DNA of 29,004 bases. Origin: a virus. A model generated the notes under the pieces. It had not been told where the DNA came from and did no database searches. It saw only the letters and a list, made by a program, of their open reading frames with translations. Position 1 is the stretch's first letter; the number at the start of each line of letters is the position of its first letter. The DNA is taken from IMG/VR virus record IMGVR_UViG_3300025133_004109, positions 1 to 29,004 of that record; one strand, given 5' to 3'. The position numbers were made by a program, and so were the translations under genes. Positions 22,108-29,004 of this stretch are shown one piece after another.

Positions 22108-23399
22108 TGAACGAAAGGGAAATAGACGCAACACTTATGAATAAGTGGTTGGGGGATAAGAAAATTACAGACTTATCTCCTAAGACTCTCTATGATATTC
22201 AGACTTTGATTGAGTATTACAGAGATGTGATTGTTCCCAATGTAGATGTGAAAGTTGGATTTCCTGTTGAGGGTATCCCATGTGCTGATACGGATAAGAA
22301 AGAAATCTTTATACCATATCATATGTTGAAAGAAGGTCGTGTTGATGAAACCATTGGTGCGATGATTCACGAACTAAGGCACATTGAAGATACTCCTGTA
22401 AAGGAAAAAACCGTAGCACCTATTTGGTCTTTACTTAATAAGATTCTAAATAGTCTCAAACTAGACAATGGAAAGACGATTGCGGAAGTTGTATTTTCAG
22501 ATTCATCATATACGCTAAACGCTATTTTGCGTGAGCCTAAAGATGATGAGAGATATGACCCAAATCTGTTTTTTCTTCGTGAAGCGTGTGGAGTCCTTTT
22601 CGGTTTAGCAAATGCGACTGAAGATGTTAGGATTGACACTAACACTCCCCCAAACCTAAAAAAGTATATCGACAAGATAGACAAAAATGCTTTTGAGAAG
22701 TTTGAGGAAGCACGACAGAAAGGGGACATTGAGGATTGGGATTCTTTACATACCATGTTGTTCCGTTTCATATTTCATCATAAAGGTTACTACAATGACC
22801 CTTTGATTGAAAAGATTTCTCCTACAACAGAAGAAATCTGTGGGATGGGTTCTGTTGAAGCAATCACAAATGTGTTTGATAGATTCAGAGATACTTGCCA
22901 AGAAGAAGTTGCCAAACTATTTAATCAGTATGTTCCACCACAACCTAATGATGGCGATGGGGAAGATTTGATGGATATGTTTGATGACTATGTTGGAGAT
23001 ATGGTAAACGAAGAACTACAAAATGACCTTGCTAACCAAGCAGGAGATGATGGTGGTGCTACAAAAGGTATTACCTTAGAAGAGAAAAGTGTAGGAGATT
23101 TTGCTAAGACGCACGATACAACTACTGAAATAGAACAAACAGAAGGCGAGAAAACAATGTCGCATGATGACGCTGTTGAAAATGGGCAAACACAATGTAA
23201 GCCCTTCGCCAAAAAGGAAACTCCAATGAAGGAGTTTGCTAAAACAATGAACGCTGATGCTAGGACACAACTAATATCAGCAGAACTAAATGCTCAAATC
23301 CAAAACTTCTCTAACATACAAGTCCATACGACTACTGAGAACTTTGGAAGAGACACAAACACAACTTACGATACCGTCATTTTTGACGCAACAAAATAA
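22107..23399 (+). CDS. CobT-like protein with HExxH metallopeptidase-type motif, lacking a VWA domain
   Basis: A 430-residue protein. Residues 84-95 (GAMIHELRHIED) contain His88-Glu89-x2-His92, the zinc-site motif. ANATEDVRID (around Glu172) matches the ED-R motif of CobT-like and VWA-associated metallopeptidases and could supply the third ligand. Residues about 275-400 are acidic and low complexity (NDGDGEDLMDMFDDYV), like the CobT linker. A VWA domain, which should follow, is absent: the frame ends, and the VWA is encoded separately at 24153. It is coupled to the AAA+ gene. Proteolytic activity is possible but unproven. Confidence 0.72.
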   Translation: MNEREIDATLMNKWLGDKKITDLSPKTLYDIQTLIEYYRDVIVPNVDVKVGFPVEGIPCADTDKKEIFIPYHMLKEGRVDETIGAMIHELRHIEDTPVKEKTVAPIWSLLNKILNSLKLDNGKTIAEVVFSDSSYTLNAILREPKDDERYDPNLFFLREACGVLFGLANATEDVRIDTNTPPNLKKYIDKIDKNAFEKFEEARQKGDIEDWDSLHTMLFRFIFHHKGYYNDPLIEKISPTTEEICGMGSVEAITNVFDRFRDTCQEEVAKLFNQYVPPQPNDGDGEDLMDMFDDYVGDMVNEELQNDLANQAGDDGGATKGITLEEKSVGDFAKTHDTTTEIEQTEGEKTMSHDDAVENGQTQCKPFAKKETPMKEFAKTMNADARTQLISAELNAQIQNFSNIQVHTTTENFGRDTNTTYDTVIFDATK

Positions 23400-23413
23400 C
23401 AAAGGAGATTACA

Positions 23414-24160
23414 ATGGTTAATAAACCCGAAATGTATCACATGGAGCATTACTTAAAAGATGCCCAATCACTACCCAAAGAAGCACTTGCTATCGTGTCC
23501 GAACAAGATATGTTAGGATATGAAAAGGAATACGCAGTTTACCAAAAGATTCAACAAGAGGCGGTTCAGAAATGTTCAACTCTTGTGAGCGAAGTAAAAG
23601 AGCGTATAAGTGTTTTGTTTGGAGGAAACTACTCTAAGCAATATAAGTATTTTGATAGAGCAGTTATGGGGGGCGAGATTTTGACCGACCAACATAACAG
23701 TTTGTTCCCTAAGCCAAATGTGGTTCGTGATTTAGTAGAAACTGCTAAACTGCGATGCCCTAATATCCAAACAGATAATAGTGTTGGTGGACGCAGTAAT
23801 GAGAGTGTAGAAGAAATGAACTCAGCAGTATCATACTTGCTAGGAGAAGGTCTTACTCTTAATACTGATTTTACTGTTGGTAACGCTGTTGAAGTAGCGA
23901 AAGCAAGAAAGGCTACGGAGTTTCATGCTAACATGGCTTCAAAACTTAGAGGATACTTAGATGGAACGAAATTTCCTAAAATGGCGATGAAGGATAACTT
24001 CAAGGGAACAAGTTGTGTTGATGACGATTGTTTAAGTGAACACATTAAGTTTGATGCTATACATGACAAGTTTGACTGTAAATGTGGCAGTAATTCTTAC
24101 AAAGGTTGTGTAGGAACAAACGCCGAAGGGTGTTGGGAGTTTTCTGTAACTGATGCCTAG
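23414..24160 (+). CDS. Unknown protein of the AAA+/VWA operon with a cysteine-rich end
   Basis: A 248-residue protein preceded by AAAGGAG. The first two thirds are helical and charged. The C-terminal 50 residues hold several Cys and His residues (CVDDDCLSEHIKF, DKFDCKCGSNSYKGCVG, NAEGCWEF), suggesting a zinc or other metal site. No family is recognised. It sits exactly between the CobT-like N-terminal part and the VWA protein, overlapping the latter by 8 nt, so it is probably a third partner of the same complex. Confidence 0.6.
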   Translation: MVNKPEMYHMEHYLKDAQSLPKEALAIVSEQDMLGYEKEYAVYQKIQQEAVQKCSTLVSEVKERISVLFGGNYSKQYKYFDRAVMGGEILTDQHNSLFPKPNVVRDLVETAKLRCPNIQTDNSVGGRSNESVEEMNSAVSYLLGEGLTLNTDFTVGNAVEVAKARKATEFHANMASKLRGYLDGTKFPKMAMKDNFKGTSCVDDDCLSEHIKFDAIHDKFDCKCGSNSYKGCVGTNAEGCWEFSVTDA

Positions 24161-25073
24161 AAGTAATACCGACAACATTTCCCTCTGTAAAGAGGGAATG
24201 TTCTCCGTCCAAGATTGGAGGACAGAGGATAACAAACATCTCCGAGATGTTATGTATAACCGATTCAAGAATCAAGTTTCATTGCTTCTTGAAAGTAAAA
24301 AACCAAAAGCCTTTCACTCAACTAAAGGTCGATTAGACCCTCGTAGAGCGTATAGGAGTCCGTTTAGTGATAATATCTTTTTACAAACTACAAAAGTGCC
24401 TAATGGAGATACTACTATCGTCATGTTAATTGACGGTAGTGGTTCTATGGATTGTGGCGTGGAAGTCTTTGGGAAAGGATATACTCGTATTGGTGTGTGT
24501 AATGCTATTGTATCCGCTTTTTCTAAAGCGGTAAACGATGTGTTAGGTAATGAAATCAAGATTGAAGTGTTCCTAAAGTCTGCCCCTTCCTATCATGGTA
24601 AGGCAATCACAGGAACTGATAACGGAAGTTTTGTTACTCTTACAAGAGTGTTTAGTAACTCTAATAAGAACTTGGACTTTGATAAAATCTTGAAGTTAGA
24701 TTGTGTTTCTCCCATTAAGAGAGGTGGTAGCAACGATGGCAGTTATACTGCTGAGTATGCTGTGTTACCTGCTTTGTTAAAATGGATGAATAAGAACATT
24801 GTTACGAAGAATGTAGTTCTGTTTAATCTAACTGATGGAGATGCGTATTGCTCTTTGGGCAGTAACAATATGAGTTTCAATGACGAGGAAAATAAGCAAA
24901 TGCGAATCAAGTATTTGAGAAATGTTCCTAACGCAACAATGTCTATCGGTGGCAGAAGTAATCATAACCATATGACCAATGTGTATGGGCAGAATGTGAT
25001 TGAATGTGATGACGATGGTTTTCATGTTAAAATGTTTAATACCTTTATGACCTTTATTGGAGAAGCACTATGA
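24153..25073 (+). CDS. VWA-domain protein (CobT C-terminal-like)
   Basis: A 306-residue protein. GRLDPRRAYRSPFSDNIF (59-76) is the segment that precedes the VWA domain in CobT-type proteins. IVMLIDGSGSMD contains the MIDAS motif Asp94-x-Ser96-x-Ser98, and LFNLTDGDAY supplies the later Thr227/Asp228. VWA domains bind Mg2+ and ligands and couple MoxR/CobS AAA+ rings to substrates. It overlaps the cysteine-rich gene by 8 nt and the sigma-like gene by 4 nt. Together with the genes at 21313 and 22107 it forms a split CobS-CobT-like set. Confidence 0.83.
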   Translation: MPRSNTDNISLCKEGMFSVQDWRTEDNKHLRDVMYNRFKNQVSLLLESKKPKAFHSTKGRLDPRRAYRSPFSDNIFLQTTKVPNGDTTIVMLIDGSGSMDCGVEVFGKGYTRIGVCNAIVSAFSKAVNDVLGNEIKIEVFLKSAPSYHGKAITGTDNGSFVTLTRVFSNSNKNLDFDKILKLDCVSPIKRGGSNDGSYTAEYAVLPALLKWMNKNIVTKNVVLFNLTDGDAYCSLGSNNMSFNDEENKQMRIKYLRNVPNATMSIGGRSNHNHMTNVYGQNVIECDDDGFHVKMFNTFMTFIGEAL

Positions 25074-25615
25074 TTTCTAATGAACAATGGGAAAAGGTGG
25101 AGAAAAAGTATAAAAAACTTATGTGGCACATCTCGCACAGAATCGGACAAGACCCTATCACAAATGATAAGGCAGATTCTTACCAAGAGTTAAGCATAAC
25201 TTGTTTAGACGCAATCCGAACTTTTGCCAAATCAACAAATACAGAGTTTGATGACTTCTTTGATACAGTAGCATTTGATAAGTATATTAAAACTTGTCTG
25301 TGGAACAAAAAGAATAATCAAGGAATGAAGATTGTAAAGAGAGAACCTTTGCGTAGGCAAATAACGATTGAAGAAAGTTTACTTACTGAGAAAGCGATAA
25401 ACCCAAAAGAGGCTTTTGAACCTTTCGGATTAGAAAACTTTGATGCTAACTTACAAGAAATCATTGACGCTATCCAACAAGATGGCAAGATGATTAAGCC
25501 AAGCGGTAGAATAAATGTCAATCGCATGGCAACATACACAAACAAACCAAAGTCGCAAATCAAACATAGCATTGAACGACTACAAAAACAACTAATAAAT
25601 GATTTCGGAGAATAG
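25070..25615 (+). CDS. Sigma-factor-like protein (possible phage late sigma)
   Basis: A 181-residue protein with a region-2-like pattern: a helix at 8-25, then DSYQELSITCLDAIRTF (36-52), matching the D-x-x-QE-x-x-x-x-L-x-A-x-x-x-F signature of sigma70 region 2, then FDKYIKTCLWNKKNNQ. The C-terminus (VNRMATYTNKPKSQIKHSI) looks like a helix-turn-helix. Such proteins direct host RNA polymerase to phage promoters, as T4 gp55 does, although gp55 itself is not closely similar by eye. It is coupled to the VWA gene by an ATGA overlap. An anti-sigma or unrelated DNA-binding protein remains possible. Confidence 0.5.
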   Translation: MISNEQWEKVEKKYKKLMWHISHRIGQDPITNDKADSYQELSITCLDAIRTFAKSTNTEFDDFFDTVAFDKYIKTCLWNKKNNQGMKIVKREPLRRQITIEESLLTEKAINPKEAFEPFGLENFDANLQEIIDAIQQDGKMIKPSGRINVNRMATYTNKPKSQIKHSIERLQKQLINDFGE

Positions 25616-25617
25616 AA

Positions 25618-26487
25618 ATGGCTAAAATAACTAATAAAACAATCCCTGTGGAAGCAACGATTACCACATTAAAAGGTGTAATGACCATCATCGAACTTTT
25701 GAGGACTGCCAACAATGTGTTTGACAGAGCAGGTTTTGAGAGTCCTTACAAAATGAATGACAACGATTTGGGTTTGCTTGCTTTTGGAATGGCATTATTT
25801 GATGGTAGTATCGACAATTACCGACATGATGGTATTTCTGACGAGGTTATTAAACCATTTAAGCCTTTGGTTGAATGGGTTAATGAAGAAGGAAATAGTG
25901 GTGTAACTAAGGTGTTTACTTCTTTTGTTGATACTGATAAGGTTGCTGTAAAGTTTGTTTATACTGCGAATAAGTTTGGTGTAGCAATCTCTAGAGGTTA
26001 CTTACTAGACCTTGTTGCTAGGTATAACAACTTGGAACAAGAGCATAACAAGAAAACTGAAAATAGAAACGATTGGAGGAGAAACTTGCGTGTAGAATCT
26101 TCATGGTTTGTTCCACGAATCCTTGATGTAGCAAACGCACTTCGTGAGTTGGACACTAACATCGCAGAGAGTAACATTACTTTCTTCGATAGAACTCTCT
26201 TTAAGAATAGAGCAGGTCGTGGTTACAGTTATTACTCAAGGGGAACAGACTATTTGACTAGCCCACAAAGCAATCCATATCTTTCGCAGAGATACGAACA
26301 AGAAACTGTAAAGAATATTTTAATGGGAACTTATGGAGAACATTATAAGGAATCCGATTTGAGTAATATCAAAAGAGGTTCTTTAGATTATCGTGAAAAG
26401 GGTTTTCCTTTGCCTGTGGCACAAGCAGAACTTATCTATTCACGAAACTATAACAGTAAACTGAAAGGAGTAGAAACAAATGCCTAA
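25618..26487 (+). CDS. Hypothetical protein
   Basis: A 289-residue protein with GGAGAATAGAA before its ATG. It starts AKITNKTIPVEATITTLKG and includes FVYTANKFGVAISRGYLLDLV, a basic segment (NKKTENRNDWRRNLRV) and a Tyr/Ser-rich stretch (GRGYSYYSRGTDYL). No transmembrane or catalytic motif is seen and no family is recognised. It overlaps the DUF1281-like gene by 8 nt, with GAAAGGAG near its own end serving that gene. Confidence 0.6.
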   Translation: MAKITNKTIPVEATITTLKGVMTIIELLRTANNVFDRAGFESPYKMNDNDLGLLAFGMALFDGSIDNYRHDGISDEVIKPFKPLVEWVNEEGNSGVTKVFTSFVDTDKVAVKFVYTANKFGVAISRGYLLDLVARYNNLEQEHNKKTENRNDWRRNLRVESSWFVPRILDVANALRELDTNIAESNITFFDRTLFKNRAGRGYSYYSRGTDYLTSPQSNPYLSQRYEQETVKNILMGTYGEHYKESDLSNIKRGSLDYREKGFPLPVAQAELIYSRNYNSKLKGVETNA

Positions 26488-27070
26488 TTGGACATTTAAT
26501 AACTTGGAAGTTGAAGGGAATGAAGCAAGCCGTAAAAAGTTTGCTTCAGACCACAAGAGTGTTAGGAAAACTTGGAAAAACGACAAACAAGACGGTTGCG
26601 AAACAGAACTTGATTTTTCAGCGAGTGTTTGGGATTCTGAATACGCTAAGAATCATAAATACTCTACTGATGGATACAGTTGGTGTTGTGAGCATTGGGG
26701 AACTAAATGGAACGCTTGTGAAGTTGATACCTATGATGATGGTGTAATGTTACATTATAGGTTTGATACGGCATGGAGTCCTCCTCACGATTGGCTTTTA
26801 GAAGCATCAAAGAAGTATCCTAATCTAACTTTCACTCTCACAGCCACAGAAGAAAGTGATGCTTTCTTGTATGGTGTAGAAGTAAGTAATGGTAAAATAC
26901 TAAAACAGTATGACACAGGAGATGTTTTAGGTGCTGTAATGGAAAAAGCAGATATAACATTAGAACAACGAGTAGAATTTAATTCTAGTGATTGGTATGA
27001 CGATGATGAATTACGAGAAATCTACTCATCAACTCAACACGAGATTTTAGGAGATAAAAAATCATGGTAA
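26480..27070 (+). CDS. DUF1281/Api92-like ferredoxin-fold protein
   Basis: A 196-residue protein with the family pattern: MPNWTFNNLEVEG at the start, WCCEHWGTKWNAC in the middle, FDTAWSPPHDWL and YPNLTFTLTATEESDAFLYG in the second half. DUF1281 (YubB/Api92-like) proteins occur on plasmids and phages; they have a ferredoxin-like fold and no assigned function. GAAAGGAG upstream is the ribosome-binding site. It overlaps the previous gene by 8 nt and the next by 7 nt. Confidence 0.8.
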   Translation: MPNWTFNNLEVEGNEASRKKFASDHKSVRKTWKNDKQDGCETELDFSASVWDSEYAKNHKYSTDGYSWCCEHWGTKWNACEVDTYDDGVMLHYRFDTAWSPPHDWLLEASKKYPNLTFTLTATEESDAFLYGVEVSNGKILKQYDTGDVLGAVMEKADITLEQRVEFNSSDWYDDDELREIYSSTQHEILGDKKSW

Positions 27071-27300
27071 AGAAAAAAGAAAAACGATATGTAGTGGCAC
27101 GAAAGTGTCATGCTATTGAATGGGTATTTGTAGATGCGACTACTGAAAAGGAAGCGGTTAAGTTCGCTAAACATAGTGATGATGTTGCGTGTGGTCATTT
27201 GGAGTTCGCAGGTTATCAAGATATAAAAACTTGGACTGCCGAAGAACTAGCACAGCCAAAACCAAGTGAGGTTCGATACGGAGATGTTTGTGATGACTGA
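27064..27300 (+). CDS. Small hypothetical protein
   Basis: A 78-residue protein starting KKKEKRYVVARKCHAIEWVFVDATTEKEAVKFAKH, a beta-beta-alpha pattern often seen in small phage proteins, ending with an acidic tail. AGGAG lies about 10 nt before the ATG. No family is recognised. It overlaps both neighbours by a few bases. Confidence 0.6.
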   Translation: MVKKKEKRYVVARKCHAIEWVFVDATTEKEAVKFAKHSDDVACGHLEFAGYQDIKTWTAEELAQPKPSEVRYGDVCDD

Positions 27301-27505
27301 TAACATTAACCACCCCGAACACTATAATAGAGGTGTAGAAACTACTTCTTATATTAACTCTTGGTGTATGGATTTTGTTGAGGGTAACATTATCAAATAT
27401 GTTACTCGATACAAATACAAGCATGGGGTAGAGGACTTGAAGAAGGCTAAATGGTATTTGGAGAACCTTATTGAAAGAGAGGAGAAGAATGACAAAGAAA
27501 ACTAA
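27293..27505 (+). CDS. DUF3310 family protein
   Basis: A 70-residue protein matching DUF3310: NHPEHYNRGVETTSYI, then FVEGNIIKYVTRYKYKHGVEDLKKAKWYLENLI, with the HP-x-HY and GN-x-x-KY-x-x-R motifs intact. These are widespread phage proteins thought to act in nucleotide metabolism, without a settled activity. I use ATG 27293, after GGAG, and not an in-frame GTG at 27266 inside the previous gene. Confidence 0.85.
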   Translation: MTDNINHPEHYNRGVETTSYINSWCMDFVEGNIIKYVTRYKYKHGVEDLKKAKWYLENLIEREEKNDKEN

Positions 27506-27686
27506 TATGATAAAATGTCCTGTGTGTAGTGGCACAGGCATACAGGAAGAAACCATGAAAGGTTACCGTAGATACAAATGTTGGTGCTGTGAAGGCGCAA
27601 GATTTATAATGAGTTCTTCCGTAACAGAAACAGAACAAGAAACAGAACAAGAAACAGAACAGGAGGATGAAAATGAACAAGGATAA
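27489..27686 (+). CDS. Small zinc-knuckle protein with TEQE repeats
   Basis: A 65-residue protein with CPVCSGTG (10-17) and CWCCEGA, a paired CxxC zinc knuckle like those of DnaJ. The C-terminal tail is a repeat of TEQE (about 27627-27662, 12-bp unit gaaacagaacaa) and is very acidic. GAGAGGAG upstream supports ATG 27489. It overlaps DUF3310 by 17 nt and the ligase by 14 nt. It may bind nucleic acid or a protein partner; function is unknown. Confidence 0.7.
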   Translation: MTKKTNMIKCPVCSGTGIQEETMKGYRRYKCWCCEGARFIMSSSVTETEQETEQETEQEDENEQG

Positions 27687-28506
27687 GATTGCTATGTTAG
27701 CAAAAGATTTAGATGACAGGAAACTAGAATACCCATGCTATGTTGAACCAAAGTATGATGGTGTTCGTGTTCTTGCTAAAGTAAACACAGAAGAACATAC
27801 CGTAGAGTTTTTCTTCCGTAGTGGAAAAGAGGTTTATACTCTTGACCATTTAGTAGAACCATTATTAGAACTTGATTTAGGAGTTGAGTATTATGTTGAT
27901 GGAGAAGTAGTAAACAACGAAGGAGGTTTTATGAAGTGTGTTGGCGATGTTCGTAGAAAGAGCAAGCAAGCACCACATCTTGAATACCAAATCTTTGATG
28001 CTTTCTTTGAGAATGATAGTAGAGATTACTTAACTCGTAAGGAGTTGGTAAAGAATCAAATCTCTACCCATATTTCTGGTGTGATAGATTATGTTATACA
28101 TAAGAAATGTTGCTGTATCGAAGAAGTGTTGGCATTCAAAGACCTTTGGGAAACTATGGATTCTAATGTTGAAGGTGTGATGGTTAAGAAAAATACTTTG
28201 TATCAGCACAAACGCACTTGGGATTGGATGAAAATCAAAGATGAACTATCGGTAGATTTCCCTGTCGTAGATGCGTATGAGGGAAAAGGAAAATACGAGG
28301 GGGTGTTAGGAGGACTTATTGTTGAGAATCCACAAACAAAGGTTCGGATTCGTGTCGGTGGTGGCTATAATGATGAGGAACGATATTCTTTTTGGAATGA
28401 CCTTCCTACATACATCGGAAAAACCGCCGAAGTAAAATACCAATACATGACTCCAAAGGGTTCACTTAGACACCCTGTTTTCAAGGGTTTCAGAATAGAC
28501 AAGTAA
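27673..28506 (+). CDS. Small ATP-dependent DNA ligase
   Basis: The 277-residue protein has the nucleotidyltransferase motifs in order: I EPKYDGVR (Lys27 takes AMP), III FFFRSGKE, IIIa/IV YYVDGEVV (Glu78), EGVMVKK (167-173) and V WMKIKD (185-190). A C-terminal OB-like part follows (VDFPVVDAYEGKG to HPVFKGFRIDK). It seals nicks in phage DNA during replication or repair. It is shorter than T7 ligase (about 359) and near the smallest viral ligases. ATG 27673 is chosen because AGGAGG sits 6 nt upstream; the ATG at 27667 directly abuts it. Confidence 0.9.
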   Translation: MNKDKIAMLAKDLDDRKLEYPCYVEPKYDGVRVLAKVNTEEHTVEFFFRSGKEVYTLDHLVEPLLELDLGVEYYVDGEVVNNEGGFMKCVGDVRRKSKQAPHLEYQIFDAFFENDSRDYLTRKELVKNQISTHISGVIDYVIHKKCCCIEEVLAFKDLWETMDSNVEGVMVKKNTLYQHKRTWDWMKIKDELSVDFPVVDAYEGKGKYEGVLGGLIVENPQTKVRIRVGGGYNDEERYSFWNDLPTYIGKTAEVKYQYMTPKGSLRHPVFKGFRIDK

Positions 28507-28508
28507 AG

Positions 28509-28958
28509 ATGAGTAGTAATTGTAACGAGTGTAACGAATGTTTTACAGGGTGTGTATTTTGTGATGCCACAGGTATAAAAACTGACCATCACATTATCGT
28601 GAAAGATAAATACCCAATAACGAAAGGACATTTGCTTGTTGTTCCTAAACGCCATTTACTTCATGTTTCACAGTATGAGGTTCAAGAATGGAGTGATTTA
28701 CATAATGCTATCAGCGAAGCAAAACAAATGTGTTCTTTCGCTACTGATTTTAACATTGGAGTAAACGAGGGAACATACGCAGGGCAAACAGTAAATCATT
28801 TACATTGGCATATTATTCCACGAACAGAAAATGATGGTGGGAAACCTTGTGGTGTGAGAAATGTTTTTCCTAATAAAGCAGACTATCGCAAAGAAGCACA
28901 AACAGAAACAGATGGGGAAGGAGAAACTTTTAACCATTACTACACAGGAGATTACTAA
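28509..28958 (+). CDS. HIT-family nucleotide hydrolase/transferase
   Basis: A 149-residue protein with the histidine-triad motif HLHWHIIP (His97, His99, His101), a preceding NEGTYAGQTVNHL, and N-terminal CVFCDA with further Cys residues that may bind zinc. HIT proteins act on nucleoside phosphoramidates, ApnA or adenylylated intermediates. The neighbour is a DNA ligase, and aprataxin-type HIT enzymes remove AMP from abortive ligation ends, so a shared role is possible but only inferred. The sequence is closer to general HIT than to aprataxin. Confidence 0.88.
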   Translation: MSSNCNECNECFTGCVFCDATGIKTDHHIIVKDKYPITKGHLLVVPKRHLLHVSQYEVQEWSDLHNAISEAKQMCSFATDFNIGVNEGTYAGQTVNHLHWHIIPRTENDGGKPCGVRNVFPNKADYRKEAQTETDGEGETFNHYYTGDY

Positions 28959-29004
28959 ATGAAACTAATAGGAATGATAATGTTGGCAACAATGATTGTG
29001 CCAC
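28959..29004 (+). CDS. Start of a protein with a signal-peptide-like N-terminus, cut by the window edge
   Basis: After CAGGAG, an ATG at 28959 opens a frame read for 15 codons (MKLIGMIMLATMIVP) to the window end. The hydrophobic stretch after one Lys looks like a signal peptide or membrane anchor. Nothing more can be said from 46 nt. Confidence 0.5.
   Translation, partial: MKLIGMIMLATMIVP

Noticed and set aside
21313-25073. Cobalamin (cobaltochelatase) pathway genes
   Set aside because: The ATPase and VWA proteins resemble CobS/CobT, but no CobN-type subunit or other cobalamin gene is present, so a B12 role is not supported.

Overview
This 29 kb window looks like part of the genome of a tailed DNA bacteriophage (Caudoviricetes), probably large. 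All supported genes lie on the + strand. Most neighbours touch through ATGA, TAATG or 8-44 nt overlaps, and no stretch over about 250 nt lacks a gene. The phage reading rests on a long repeat-bearing fibre-like gene among small beta-rich proteins, a compact RecA/UvsX-type recombinase, a small ATP-dependent DNA ligase, DUF3310- and DUF1281-type small proteins, a tRNA gene and many short orphan genes. No capsid, terminase, portal or polymerase gene is visible, so the assignment is an inference. The host appears to be a bacterium using sigma70-type promoters (one perfect TTGACA-17-TATAAT) and Shine-Dalgarno sites. I cannot name it.

Region 1 (1-7674) is a sugar operon. It holds a PIG-L-type deacetylase, a sugar N-formyltransferase-like protein, two GT-A-like glycosyltransferases, a shortened UDP-sugar 6-dehydrogenase, two NAD-dependent epimerase/dehydratases, an RmlC-like cupin, a DUF2061 membrane protein and an RmlD-like reductase. 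Region 2 (7687-12235) opens with a recombinase gene whose start codon lies in a hairpin with a TATAAT loop. It continues with a second RmlC-like cupin, several small unknown proteins, a one-ring Clp-type AAA+ ATPase and a small membrane/coiled-coil protein. It ends with a separate promoter-gene-terminator unit. Region 3 (12245-14576) encodes RmlA, RmlB and an RmlD-like protein, which together with the cupins could make a dTDP-deoxysugar. Region 4 (14581-19858) is a probable virion-surface block: three related small beta-rich proteins, another small protein and a 1225-residue fibre-like protein with two tandem repeat arrays.

Region 5 (19853-20620) is a boundary. It carries a tRNA-Ile(UAU), a tRNA remnant with only acceptor and T arms, repeated ATAAGTCAA motifs and a PD-(D/E)XK-like nuclease gene containing two more copies of the motif. 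Beyond it G+C drops visibly. Region 6 (20689-29004) is the AT-rich module. A perfect sigma70 promoter drives a MoxR/CobS-like AAA+ ATPase, an HExxH CobT-like protein, a cysteine-containing protein and a separate von Willebrand A (VWA) protein, followed by a sigma-factor-like protein. Then come DUF1281, DUF3310 and zinc-knuckle small proteins, a DNA ligase and a HIT-family hydrolase.

The most notable system is the split AAA+/metallopeptidase-like/VWA module at 21225-25073. It looks like a CobS-CobT machine whose CobT part is spread over separate genes. Next are the tandem tRNA/motif block at the compositional boundary and the sugar pathway placed beside a probable glycan-facing virion protein.
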